From NCBI GenBank assembly GCA_947497295.1, contig CANMFU010000002.1, positions 1 through 64,000 of the forward strand: a stretch of DNA of 64,000 nucleotides, in the 5' to 3' direction. How positions within the stretch are numbered: the first letter of the stretch is position 1; each line of letters opens with the position of its first letter. The notes beneath the pieces were generated by a model. It worked only from the letters and a program-made list of their open reading frames with translations. It was not told the DNA's origin and did no database searches. Origin of the DNA: an uncultured Roseovarius sp. Its GTDB lineage: Bacteria > Pseudomonadota > Alphaproteobacteria > Rhodobacterales > Rhodobacteraceae. Both the position numbers and the translations under genes were made by a program. This document shows positions 18,388 to 27,081 of the stretch, in pieces.

Positions 18388-19736
18388 CACACGACCTCCA
18401 GATAGCTGTCATATTCAAAATTGGTAACATGGCGGGCAAATTTGCGTAACTCTTGCATCTTGCCTTCGACCAGCATGGTTTGCAGCCGTTTGGAAAAGAT
18501 GGCGGGCACATCCGCGCCCTTGCGGAACGCGTCGATGGCTGTCGCCCAGTCCAGCGGCAGATTGTCGAGCTTCATCGAATAGGCATCCCCGGTGATCGGC
18601 GGGGCGGGCTTCATCTCATTCTCGATGCCCAGCAGCGCCCCGCCCAGAATGCTGGCCAGCACCAGGTAGGGGTTGGCATCGGCCCCGGCGACGCGATGCT
18701 CGATCCGGCGCGCCTTGGGATTGCCGCCGGGAATACGGATCGCGGCGGTGCGGTTCTCATAGCCCCACGCGACATTTGTGGGGGCGTGGGCACCGGGCAG
18801 CAGACGGCGGTAGGAATTTTCGTGCGGGGCGAATGTCAGCGTGTTCTGTTGCATCGTCGCCAGCAACCCGGCCACCGCGTTCAGCATCAGCGGCGTGCCT
18901 TCATCGCCGCCATTGTCGAATACGTTTACGCCAGTCTCATCAATCAGCGAGAAATGGGCGTGAAAACCGCTGCCGGACAGGTCGCCATAGGGTTTCGCCA
19001 TGAATGTGGCCGCAAACCCGTGCTTGCGGGCAATGCCGCGCACCAGCCGTTTGAACAGCACAGCATCATCGGCAGCGCGCAGAGGGTCGGCGACATGGCG
19101 CATGTTGATTTCAAACTGCCCTGCCCCGTTTTCCGAGATCGCCGCATCCGCGGGGATGCCCTGCAATTCGCAGGCATCATAAACGTCGTTCAGGAACTCA
19201 TCGAAATGCTGCAATTCGTCCAGCGACAGCGCCCCATCGGAATCCAGCCGCTTGCCGGTGACCGGGGAACACGGCGCCTGCGGATGATCCTCGGAGGGAT
19301 CAACCAGATAAAATTCCAGCTCGGTCGCCACGACGGGCGTCAGCCCGCGCTCTTTGTACTGCTCGGCAATGCGCGCGAGGGCGCGGCGCGGATCGCCGGG
19401 AAACGGCGTGCCGTCCTCCTGGCGCATCCACAGCATCGCCAGCGCCGTCGGGCGGCTGGTCCAGGTGATCGGCATCAGGGGGCGGCCGGTGAAATCACAT
19501 AGCCCATCGGAATCGCCGGTCTCGAAGACCAGCTCGCTGTTTTCGACATCCTCGCCCCAGATATCCATGCCGACAATCGATAGCGGCATCCGCAATCCGC
19601 CTTCAACCACCTTGGAAACCTGATCAACCGGCACACGTTTTCCCCGCATTGTGCCGTTCAGATCGCACACGCAGGCAAAGATGGAATCGATCTCCGGGTG
19701 CTGCGCCAGCCAGGCTTCAGCCTTATTGTTGGACAT
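18387..19736 (-). CDS. puuA: Gamma-glutamylputrescine synthetase (glutamine synthetase family)
   Basis: The 449-residue protein has the glutamine synthetase fold: NGAGQFEINM near residue 205, the phosphate-binding GSGFHAHFSL and KPYGDLSGSG segments, and NRTAAIRIPGG. PuuA-type members ligate glutamate to putrescine using ATP. It is the first gene of the run, starts 124 bases from the divergent gntR-type gene, and is followed directly by puuB. Other GS-like ligases for amines cannot be wholly excluded, but the puuB-pot context favours putrescine. Confidence 0.88.
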   Translation of the reverse strand: MSNNKAEAWLAQHPEIDSIFACVCDLNGTMRGKRVPVDQVSKVVEGGLRMPLSIVGMDIWGEDVENSELVFETGDSDGLCDFTGRPLMPITWTSRPTALAMLWMRQEDGTPFPGDPRRALARIAEQYKERGLTPVVATELEFYLVDPSEDHPQAPCSPVTGKRLDSDGALSLDELQHFDEFLNDVYDACELQGIPADAAISENGAGQFEINMRHVADPLRAADDAVLFKRLVRGIARKHGFAATFMAKPYGDLSGSGFHAHFSLIDETGVNVFDNGGDEGTPLMLNAVAGLLATMQQNTLTFAPHENSYRRLLPGAHAPTNVAWGYENRTAAIRIPGGNPKARRIEHRVAGADANPYLVLASILGGALLGIENEMKPAPPITGDAYSMKLDNLPLDWATAIDAFRKGADVPAIFSKRLQTMLVEGKMQELRKFARHVTNFEYDSYLEVV

Positions 19737-19754
19737 GTGTCACCTTTCGATACT

Positions 19755-19814
19755 ATTGTGACAATTGTGATATCATTTTATAAACGGTAATATCGTTTGC
19801 GCCATTGTGTCAAT
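19755..19814. promoter_or_regulatory. Candidate operators in the puuA / gntR divergent promoter
   Basis: Two related 11-base motifs lie in the 124-base gap between puuA and the regulator gene. ATTGTGACAAT at 19755-19765 is a perfect 5-1-5 palindrome. ATTGTGTCAAT at 19804-19814 has four-base arms. Their centres are 49 bases apart. Their TTGT..ACAA form is close to what FCD-type GntR proteins bind (known consensus TNGTNNNACNA). An AT-rich block (19771-19790) with GATATCA/TAATATC half-sites lies between them. Autoregulation plus puu control is inferred. Confidence 0.5.
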
Positions 19815-19860
19815 CTTTTTAGTCAATATACTCAGGTCCACCAAACCCAAGGGCAGCCTC

Positions 19861-20556
19861 ATGACCAGCAACGGCGAACTCAACATCCCTGATATTCCAG
19901 CGGCTTCCAATGCGACGACACAGGAATATGTCTACGAGCGCCTGCGCAACGCAATCATGCTGGGCGCGATCGAACCGGGCACATCGCTGACCATGCGGGG
20001 CCTTGCCGAACGCCTTGGCCTCAGCCCGACCCCGGTCCGCGAGGCCGTGCGGCGGCTCAGCTCGGAACATGCGATTCAGATCAAGGACAACCGGCGCATG
20101 ACGGTGCCTTTGATGACTCCTGATCGCTTTGAAGAACTGGTAGCGCTGCGCGTCGCCGTCGAAGTCCACACGGCGGGCCGGGCGCTGCCTTATGTGTCAG
20201 ATATTATCATCGAAAAGCTGACAGAAATCGACGACAGAATGGACAGGTTCGTCCGCGAAAGGGATCTGGACCAGTTAACCTTGCTCAATCAGGCCTTTCA
20301 CCGCGCGCTCTACACAGTCAATCCAGCCCAGGCGTCGATGCCCATCATCGAAAGCATTTGGCTGCAACTTGGCCCGTTCCAGCGTCAGGTCATCACGCGT
20401 GTCACGGAATATTACGAAATCGATCGTCACAAAGAGATCCTTGCCGCCCTGACGACGCGCAACGCGGCGTCACTGGACGACGCCATTGCCAACGACATCA
20501 GGGACGGCGTCTTGAAATCCGGCCGGGACCTGATTGCCTTGACAGACGCGGCATGA
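19861..20556 (+). CDS. GntR-family transcriptional regulator (FCD subfamily)
   Basis: The 231-residue protein has an N-terminal winged helix (YVYERLRNAIMLGAIEPGTSL, then LAERLGLSPTPVREAVRRL, residues about 20-75). An all-helical FCD effector domain follows (about 95-220). The ATG at 19861, with AAGGG before it, is preferred over the upstream frame to 19807, which would reach into the promoter. FCD regulators usually bind small organic acids or amine-derived metabolites. Being divergent from puuA, it probably controls the putrescine operon and itself. Confidence 0.88.
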   Translation: MTSNGELNIPDIPAASNATTQEYVYERLRNAIMLGAIEPGTSLTMRGLAERLGLSPTPVREAVRRLSSEHAIQIKDNRRMTVPLMTPDRFEELVALRVAVEVHTAGRALPYVSDIIIEKLTEIDDRMDRFVRERDLDQLTLLNQAFHRALYTVNPAQASMPIIESIWLQLGPFQRQVITRVTEYYEIDRHKEILAALTTRNAASLDDAIANDIRDGVLKSGRDLIALTDAA

Positions 20557-20626
20557 CGAAGGTCGGCATTGACGGACATCGCGGGCTCGCCTTGCAAATG
20601 AATCAGGCGCAATTTGAAAGACTTAT

Positions 20627-20790
20627 ATGAAAATCATCCGCACCGACGCTTAGCTGCCGACCCGCATTGCCGATGCGGCCTTGCTGGCGGCCCGGCACGA
20701 TCAGATACCGCTGCTTCGGGGCATGGACGAGGATAACCTGATCGCCGCACTTGCAAAAGCGGATCTTGTGTTGATGTGCTACACGGTCAC
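20627..20790 (+). pseudogene. N-terminal remnant of a D-2-hydroxyacid dehydrogenase
   Basis: From the ATG at 20627 the frame reads MKIIRTDA, then a TAG stop (20651-20653). It continues in the same frame with an alternating strand/helix stretch ending ALAKADLVLMCYT. This resembles the first 50 residues of NAD-dependent D-2-hydroxyacid dehydrogenases (DxxLAALADADxLLMCYT type). It ends abruptly near 20790, where the next, oppositely oriented fragment begins. A 25-codon frame (20553-20630) links the regulator stop to this start with ATGA overlaps at both ends. Confidence 0.4.
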
Positions 20791-21120
20791 CGGATCAAAC
20801 CCGCCCATCACGAGCCCACCCTCCTCCTCCTTGAAGCGGATGGAGCAATCGGAATCGCGCATGACGAGCAGATCGGGAGGCGCGCCCTCCATCTTCTGGG
20901 TCACAATTAAATGATGTTCTCCCGAGCGCAGCGGCATGTCGACGCCGCATATCAGGCCAGGCTTGCGCGCCCATTGGCCCGGCCAGTTCGCCACCACCTC
21001 GGTGCGGATCATCCCTTGTCGGTGACAACGCTGGTACCGGCGCCGTTCTTGGTCAGGATGTCGGTCATTTCGACGCCCGCTACGATGCGGGCGCCGCTCC
21101 CCCCCGCGCGGCACTGCGGC
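20783..21120 (-). pseudogene. Internal fragment of a dimethylglycine/sarcosine dehydrogenase-like FAD enzyme
   Basis: On the minus strand the sequence reads ...GARIVAGVEMTDIL..., shifts frame near 21015, and continues VVANWPGQWARKPGLICGVD and EEEGGLVMGGFDPVT. This order matches the middle of the FAD domain of dimethylglycine or sarcosine dehydrogenases (WAR..G...GV..PL...EH; REE.GGL..GGFEP). Both ends and the start are missing and at least one frameshift is present. It is clearly a non-functional remnant, and the exact parent enzyme is uncertain. Confidence 0.6.
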
Positions 21121-21198
21121 GTGTCGCCCCTAATCGCTAGCCCGCTGAAATTGAAAAACTTTATGCGGCCGATCATACGTTGAAGCGCGCGCCCCAGA

Positions 21199-22882
21199 TT
21201 ATAGCTTCGCCAGCGCTGCCGCCTGTTGATTTGTAGCAAACCCCCTCAAAGGGTCTCCATAAATCTGCGAAACTTTGTGCTTGTCGACTTTGGCGGTAGA
21301 AAGCTCGCGAAATAGTTCAAACAATTCGGCGCGCGGCTCAAAGTTCATCATTCGAAGCGCCATCGGTCCGCGATAGAAACTTTCAGATGGTGTGTTCTCG
21401 GAGAAAGCGATCTGATGTGCATCGAAAATCACGTGGACATACGCGACGCTCCGCTTTCCGTGCGCACCCCGGACTCCAGGCATCTTCTGCGCCAGATGTC
21501 TTGCCCACGCCAGATGATCACCGCATCGACCGACCAGTAAACCAGTGCTGCGGAGAGTCCAGAAAATCCCGCTCAGCCGCCAGAATATTACGTCGAACAA
21601 AAATTGGGCGCAAACTGGGATTGGCGTGCAACTCAGCCTTATTTAGCGTCCGTCGTCCGATCCACCGCATGCGCCGGGGGCCGTTGTCCAGTGTGGTCGC
21701 CAGATCGTCGATCCGCAACCCATCAATCAGAACGTCACCACTCGGGGTTCGGATGTCGGTGCCGGAGGTGAAACACACAACGCGAGTGTCTTCTCCGGCA
21801 AAGCCGGACTCGTCCGCCGGGGCGCCATGAAAACGGAGAGAAGTACTGGAAAACTGGGCGTTGTTCGAATAATCGACACCGTCCCCTACGCTGCTCATCA
21901 CGTTCGACTGGTCCAGAATGATATCGTCGGCAAGATCAGCATAAAGCTCGGACAATTCATCATAATAACCGCTTAGGTCTATGACGTCATTGTTGGTACT
22001 GTCGCCATCACTCAGTGTGCCGGTGTTACCAGTGTGAAATCTGCGATCGTGTCCTGACCGCTGCTGTCCTCGAAGTGATCGTTGCCAAGTCCGCCGAGAA
22101 AAATATCACTACCGTTCCCGCCATCAAGGGTGTCGTCACCATCATCGCCGACAAGAAAATCATCTCCGCCTGCCCCTCAAGCAAGTCGTCGCCAGCCTCG
22201 GCTGAGATGGTCTTCATCGCCGCCATCCAGCAGTTCGTTGCCTTGCCAAGTCTGGATCGTGTCGTTGCCCGCCCCGCCTGAAACGGTATATTGCCAGCGC
22301 CGCCGTCGATGATATCGCGCCCGGCCTGGCTGTCTTTGCCCGTCGGTGCCGCCAATGGTGTTGTCCAGCGCATTCTCATAGCTCTGCAAAAAAACCGTGC
22401 AACGCGGCCCTGGAGCCGTTCGGTTGATAGTAGGCGGTTACCAGATCATTCGCCCCTGTCCGTATCGGGCCATAGGCGCCATATCCGACCAACGTATCGC
22501 CGACAAAAATCGAGTATACTAACAGCTGGGCGCTGCCGGGGCCTACAACCATGAATGCGTATTCCGCATAGGCGAAACCACTGGCAACCGTTGGCCCGTT
22601 TGCATCGGTCACAGCCGCCGTTTGCTGGGACGTATCTTCAACCTGCGATTCACGCGGATCTTCGCTGAGTGTCGCATCGTTGTCAGTGATGGTGACTGTG
22701 CGCGCATGTGTGGAGTGCGACCAGCCCGACCGCAGACGATATTCGTCGCCAATGGCTGGAAAGGCCCCGCTCGGCCCGGGTGTGGTTAGGTTGGCCACGT
22801 CTGTCGGCGCGAAACCTGTGATTTTAATTGTCGCCACCGGTCCGCTTTGCAGCTGTGAGTGCTGCCCGGGTAAAATGACCAA
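21199..22882 (-). pseudogene. Frameshifted RTX/Hint-domain secreted protein gene
   Basis: Pieces of one protein lie in order in different minus-strand frames. An N-terminal domain (22882-22376) is followed by RTX nonapeptides at about 22345-22030 (AGGDDFLVGDDGDDTLDGG, SGGAGNDTIQTW). Then comes a Hint_2 domain, VVCFTSGTDIRTPSGDVLID (frame 21955-21518), and its C-terminal half YVHVIFDAHQIAFSENTPSE (frame 21600-21199). Breaks include a seven-T run at about 22383-22389 and a one-base shift near 21530; at least four shifts are needed. Hint_2/RTX proteins are common exported proteins of Rhodobacterales. This copy is decayed or carries sequencing indels. Confidence 0.75.
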
Positions 22883-23549
22883 GGGGACGCCGAGCGTAGG
22901 TAGAAATGATGACTCGGTGCTTTTGACGGACCCTTCTTGCGACGTTTATTCGTCAAAAATTCGCTTCAATCCAGCTCGCTTCTGGTTTGATTTTGGCGCC
23001 TTTTCGTTGAAGCATTTGCATGAACGACATTGGTCTTTGCGCTTCAGATTGGGGCCGAGGATCGTCCCGCAAACCCAATCCACTGACCGGGGGCCACGAT
23101 CAGACCACCCGTTTCGGCAGTCAAGACCACGAACCGGCATGCCCGTAACGCTGTCTTGCGGCAGCGCGCCCTCAAACGGGAAATTCTGTGATGCCGGGCG
23201 ATGAGTTGTAGACACGTATCTTGGGTCACCCCAATGGGCCGTACAAAGAGTGAACCCGCCTCACATACCCCTCAAGGCGGAGACGTTCAGCACCCTGACA
23301 GCCGCAAGCCGCGCAGAAACGTTGCCGCTGTGACAGACCCCACTACATAGATAACTGCACGCTTACGTCAGCGCGCGCCATAGACACAGAGCGTGGCATG
23401 GGGCTAACTATTGATGCGCTGCAATTCATTCAATCTGACTCGGAAGGTTCCGACGTCTCTTTGCCGCTGAATGAAATCGCCACGCAGTCGGCCGCAACTT
23501 TGTCTGCCCGCATCGACCAGATTCTACGTATCAATCGAGGGATGTGCCA
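22883..23549. other. Intergenic region upstream of the ketoacid dehydrogenase operon
   Basis: About 660 bases without a supportable gene. The short frames on both strands show no recognisable domain. The last 200 bases should contain the bkd promoter. No clear operator was found. Confidence 0.4.
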
Positions 23550-24782
23550 ATGCCTGACGAAAAAACACCCAGACTTCATGTCCCCGAGCCACTGATGCGG
23601 CCCGGCGGAAAGCCGGACTTTTCTCATATCGAAATCCCGAGTGCAGGCGAGGTCCGCCGCCCCGATCCGGACACGAAACCCGAGCATATGCGGGATCTGG
23701 CATTCTCGATCGTGCGCGTTCTGAACCGAAAGGGCGAAGCGGTCGGTCCGTGGGCCGGGTCGCTGGACGACGACGCGCTTCTTGAGGGTCTTCGCCACAT
23801 GATGACGCTGCGCACCTATGACGCTCGGATGATGATGGCCCAACGGCAGGGAAAATCATCTTTCTACGTGCAGCATCTCGGCGAAGAGGCGGTCTCTTGC
23901 GCTTTTCAGCGGGCCTTGCGCAAGGGCGACATGAACTTCCCCACCTACCGGCAGGCCGGACTGCTCATCGCGTCGGGCTATCCTTTGGTAAAGATGATGA
24001 ACCAAGTTTATTCCAACGATGGTGATCCGGTCAAAGGTCGGCAATTGCCGGTGTTTTACAGCTCAAGAGAGCATGGTTTTTTCTCGATCTCCGGCAATCT
24101 TGCGACACAATATCCACAAGCGGTGGGCTGGGCGATGGCGGCGGCGATCAAAGGCGATCGCAAGCTTGCTGCAGGCTGGATCGGCGACGGCTCGACTGCC
24201 GAAGGCGATTTTCACGGCGCGCTGGTCTTTGCGTCGACCTACAAGCCGCCCGTCATTCTGAACATCGTTAACAACCAATGGGCCATCTCGACCTTCCAGG
24301 GCATCGCCCGCGGCGACGCCGGCACCTTCGCCGCGCGCGCCCACGGGTTTGGTCTGCCGGCGCTTCGGGTGGACGGAAATGACTACCTTGCTGTCCATGC
24401 TGCCGCGCAATGGGCTGTCGAGCGGGCGCGCATGGATCTGGGTCCGACGATCATCGAATATGTCACCTACCGGGCTGGCAGCCATTCAAGCTCGGACGAC
24501 CCATCGGCGTACCGCCCAAAGGACGAGGGCAAGGCATGGCCGCTGGGCGATCCGATACTCAGACTGAAGACCTATCTGATCAATCGCGGCGTCTGGTCCG
24601 ATGACCGGCACATTCAGGCCGAGGCCGAAATACGCGACGAGGTGATCGAAGCGCAGAAAGAGTCCGAGGCGATTGGCACGCTTCACTCGGGCAGACACCC
24701 CAGCCCGCGCGACATGTTTGACGACGTCTATGCCGAGATGCCGCCGCACCTGATCCGCCAACGGCACGAAGTGGGGCACTGA
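23550..24782 (+). CDS. bkdA1: Branched-chain 2-oxoacid dehydrogenase E1 alpha
   Basis: The 410-residue E1 alpha subunit carries the thiamine diphosphate motif GDGSTAEGDFHGALVFAS...NNQWAIST (residues about 213-250). The loop RAGSHSSSDDPSAYRP matches the phosphorylation-loop region of this family. The ATG at 23550 is chosen because GAGGG lies eight bases upstream; a GTG two codons earlier is possible. With E1 beta it decarboxylates the 2-oxoacids of valine, leucine and isoleucine in the cytoplasm. It is the first of four tightly packed genes encoding the whole complex. Confidence 0.92.
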   Translation: MPDEKTPRLHVPEPLMRPGGKPDFSHIEIPSAGEVRRPDPDTKPEHMRDLAFSIVRVLNRKGEAVGPWAGSLDDDALLEGLRHMMTLRTYDARMMMAQRQGKSSFYVQHLGEEAVSCAFQRALRKGDMNFPTYRQAGLLIASGYPLVKMMNQVYSNDGDPVKGRQLPVFYSSREHGFFSISGNLATQYPQAVGWAMAAAIKGDRKLAAGWIGDGSTAEGDFHGALVFASTYKPPVILNIVNNQWAISTFQGIARGDAGTFAARAHGFGLPALRVDGNDYLAVHAAAQWAVERARMDLGPTIIEYVTYRAGSHSSSDDPSAYRPKDEGKAWPLGDPILRLKTYLINRGVWSDDRHIQAEAEIRDEVIEAQKESEAIGTLHSGRHPSPRDMFDDVYAEMPPHLIRQRHEVGH

Positions 24783-24783
24783 A

Positions 24784-25797
24784 ATGGCGCGCATGTCAAT
24801 GATCGAAGCCATCCGCAGCGCGCATCACGTTGCGATGGAAAGGGACGCCGATGTCGTGGTGATGGGCGAAGATGTCGGTTTCTTCGGCGGCGTCTTTCGG
24901 TGTACCGCCGGGCTACAGAAAACATTTGGCGTCGAGCGGTGTTTCGACACGCCGATCAGCGAATTGGGGATTATCGGAACTGCTGTCGGCATGGCAGCCT
25001 ACGGGCTGAAGCCTGTGGTTGAGATCCAGTTCGCCGACTACATGTATCCCGGTTATGACCAACTGGTTTCCGAGGCCGCGCGCCTGCGCTATCGCTCGGC
25101 CGGTGAATTCACCTGCCCGATGGTTGTCAGGATGCCGACCGGCGGCGGCATATTTGGTGCGCAAACGCACAGCCAGTCGCCCGAGGCGCTGTTTACCCAT
25201 GTCGCCGGGCTGAAAACCGTCGTCCCCTCCAACCCGCGTGATGCCAAGGGGCTGCTGCTGGCCGCGATCGCCGACCCTGACCCCGTTGTCTTCCTTGAGC
25301 CCAAGCGTCTCTACAATGGCCCCTTCGACGGCCATTTTGACCAGCCCTCCACATCCTGGAGCAAACACCCGCTGGGCGAGGTCGACGAGGGTTATTTCGA
25401 GGTGCCTCTGAGCAAGGCGCGTATTGCCCGAGAAGGGACAAAAATCACCCTTTTGACCTATGGAACGATGGTCCACGTCGCGCTGGCAGCGGTCGAGGAA
25501 AGCGGCGCCGATGTAGAGGTGATCGACCTGCGCACGCTTCTGCCGCTGGACACCGAAACCGTATTCGCGTCCGTGGCCAAGACCGGTCGCTGCATCGTCC
25601 TGCACGAGGCAACGCTCACGTCGGGCTACGGCGCCGAGCTTGCGGCGCTGATCCAGGCCGAGTGTTTCTATCAGCTCGAGTCGCCAATCCTGCGGGTCGC
25701 TGGCTGGGACACGCCTTATCCGCATGCACAGGAATGGGATTATTTCCCCGGCCCAAAACGCGTGCGGCAGGCAATCGAAAAAATTCTGGAGGTCTGA
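24784..25797 (+). CDS. bkdA2: Branched-chain 2-oxoacid dehydrogenase E1 beta
   Basis: The 337-residue subunit shows the transketolase-like fold of E1 beta: MGEDVGFFGGVFRCTAGLQ near residue 28, ADYMYPGYDQLVSEAARLRY near residue 83, and the C-terminal transketolase domain (TYGTMVHVALAAVEES, EVIDLRTLLPLD). It starts one base after the E1 alpha stop. It forms the alpha2-beta2 E1 enzyme and helps to bind thiamine diphosphate. Confidence 0.93.
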   Translation: MARMSMIEAIRSAHHVAMERDADVVVMGEDVGFFGGVFRCTAGLQKTFGVERCFDTPISELGIIGTAVGMAAYGLKPVVEIQFADYMYPGYDQLVSEAARLRYRSAGEFTCPMVVRMPTGGGIFGAQTHSQSPEALFTHVAGLKTVVPSNPRDAKGLLLAAIADPDPVVFLEPKRLYNGPFDGHFDQPSTSWSKHPLGEVDEGYFEVPLSKARIAREGTKITLLTYGTMVHVALAAVEESGADVEVIDLRTLLPLDTETVFASVAKTGRCIVLHEATLTSGYGAELAALIQAECFYQLESPILRVAGWDTPYPHAQEWDYFPGPKRVRQAIEKILEV

Positions 25798-25800
25798 GCC

Positions 25801-27081
25801 ATGACTGAACGCACTTTCCGGTTGCCAGATATCGGCGAAGGCATCGCCGAGGCGGAGCTGGGCGAATGGCTGATCAAGGTTGGCGATGTCGTAAAGGAAG
25901 ACGACATCGTCTGCGAAGTTACCACCGACAAGGCCACGGTCGAGATCCCGTCACCCTACAACGGGACCATTACCTGGATCGGCGGCGCTACCGGCGACGT
26001 CATGGCGATAGGCAGCGAACTGATGCGCATCGAGACGGATGATGCGGTCGCAGCGCAGGACCCAGCGCCTGTCGAAGCGGCCAAGCCCCCGGACGAGACG
26101 CCAGACCCAGAGCCGTCCCGACAGCCGAAGTCTGACGCAAGTCCGCCGCCAACGCGCGGCGCAGTGTCCGTTACCTCGCAGGCGCAAGTCCAGACGCGAG
26201 GGCCCACCGGCCGGCCGCTGGCCTCCCCGGCTGTGCGCGGGCGCGCCCGCGACATGGGCATTGATCTGCGGCAGCTTCGCGGCACCGGCCCGGCGGGGCG
26301 CATCCGGCACGAAGACCTGGATGCCTTCGCCTCTTCCGGCGCGGATTCCGTCCGTTCGGGCCGCGCCGCACGCCCGCAAACCCATGAAGTTCGCGTCGTC
26401 GGCATACGTCGGGCAATTGCCGAGCGGATGGCGCTGTCCAAATCCCGCATCCCACATTTCACGATCATTGAAGAGATCGACGTGGACGCACTGGAGGAGC
26501 TTCGCGCCACGCTCAACGCCCGGTTCGCCCCTGATCGCGGCAAGCTGACCGTGCTACCCTTTGTCGTTCAAGCCCTGTCCGAAGCGATCCGTGATCACCC
26601 CGAGGTCAACGCAGTCTATGACGATGACGCGGGCGTGGTGACGCGGCATGACGCCCTGCACTGCGGGATCGCTACCCAGACAGACACCGGGCTGATGGTG
26701 CCTGTGCTTCGCCATGCCGAGGCCGGCAATCTTTGGGAGAATGCGCAAGAGATCAAGCGGCTTTCAGATGCGGCCCGCGAGCGGCGCGCAACCCCGCAAG
26801 AGCTGCGCGGATCAACAATGAGCATCACTTCGCTCGGACCCCTTGGGGCGCTGGCGACCACCCCGGTGATCAACTACCCCGAGGTCGCCATCATCGGCAT
26901 CAACAAGATCAGCGTGCGCCCCTTATGGAATGGCAGCGATTTCGTCCCGCGCCGGATGATGAACCTGTCCTGCAGCTTTGACCACCGGGTGGTGGATGGC
27001 TGGAACGCGGCAGAGTTCATGGCGACGTTGAAAACCCTGCTTGAGACCCCTGCAATGCTGTTCATGGAGCTTTCCGGATGA
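25801..27081 (+). CDS. bkdB: Branched-chain 2-oxoacid dehydrogenase E2 (dihydrolipoyl acyltransferase)
   Basis: The 426-residue protein has one N-terminal lipoyl domain with the modified lysine K44 in TTDKATVEIP. A proline/acidic linker is followed by a peripheral subunit-binding domain (ASPAVRGRARDMGIDLRQL, about 137-172). The catalytic acyltransferase domain carries the active site HRVVDG at residues 395-400. It transfers the acyl group from lipoate to CoA and forms the core of the complex. It starts three bases after the E1 beta stop. Confidence 0.93.
   Translation: MTERTFRLPDIGEGIAEAELGEWLIKVGDVVKEDDIVCEVTTDKATVEIPSPYNGTITWIGGATGDVMAIGSELMRIETDDAVAAQDPAPVEAAKPPDETPDPEPSRQPKSDASPPPTRGAVSVTSQAQVQTRGPTGRPLASPAVRGRARDMGIDLRQLRGTGPAGRIRHEDLDAFASSGADSVRSGRAARPQTHEVRVVGIRRAIAERMALSKSRIPHFTIIEEIDVDALEELRATLNARFAPDRGKLTVLPFVVQALSEAIRDHPEVNAVYDDDAGVVTRHDALHCGIATQTDTGLMVPVLRHAEAGNLWENAQEIKRLSDAARERRATPQELRGSTMSITSLGPLGALATTPVINYPEVAIIGINKISVRPLWNGSDFVPRRMMNLSCSFDHRVVDGWNAAEFMATLKTLLETPAMLFMELSG

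Noticed and set aside
23398..23595. A 65-codon frame overlapping the start of E1 alpha as a leader peptide
   Set aside because: It lacks a ribosome site and overlaps the clear E1 alpha start; no run of branched-chain codons typical of attenuation is seen.
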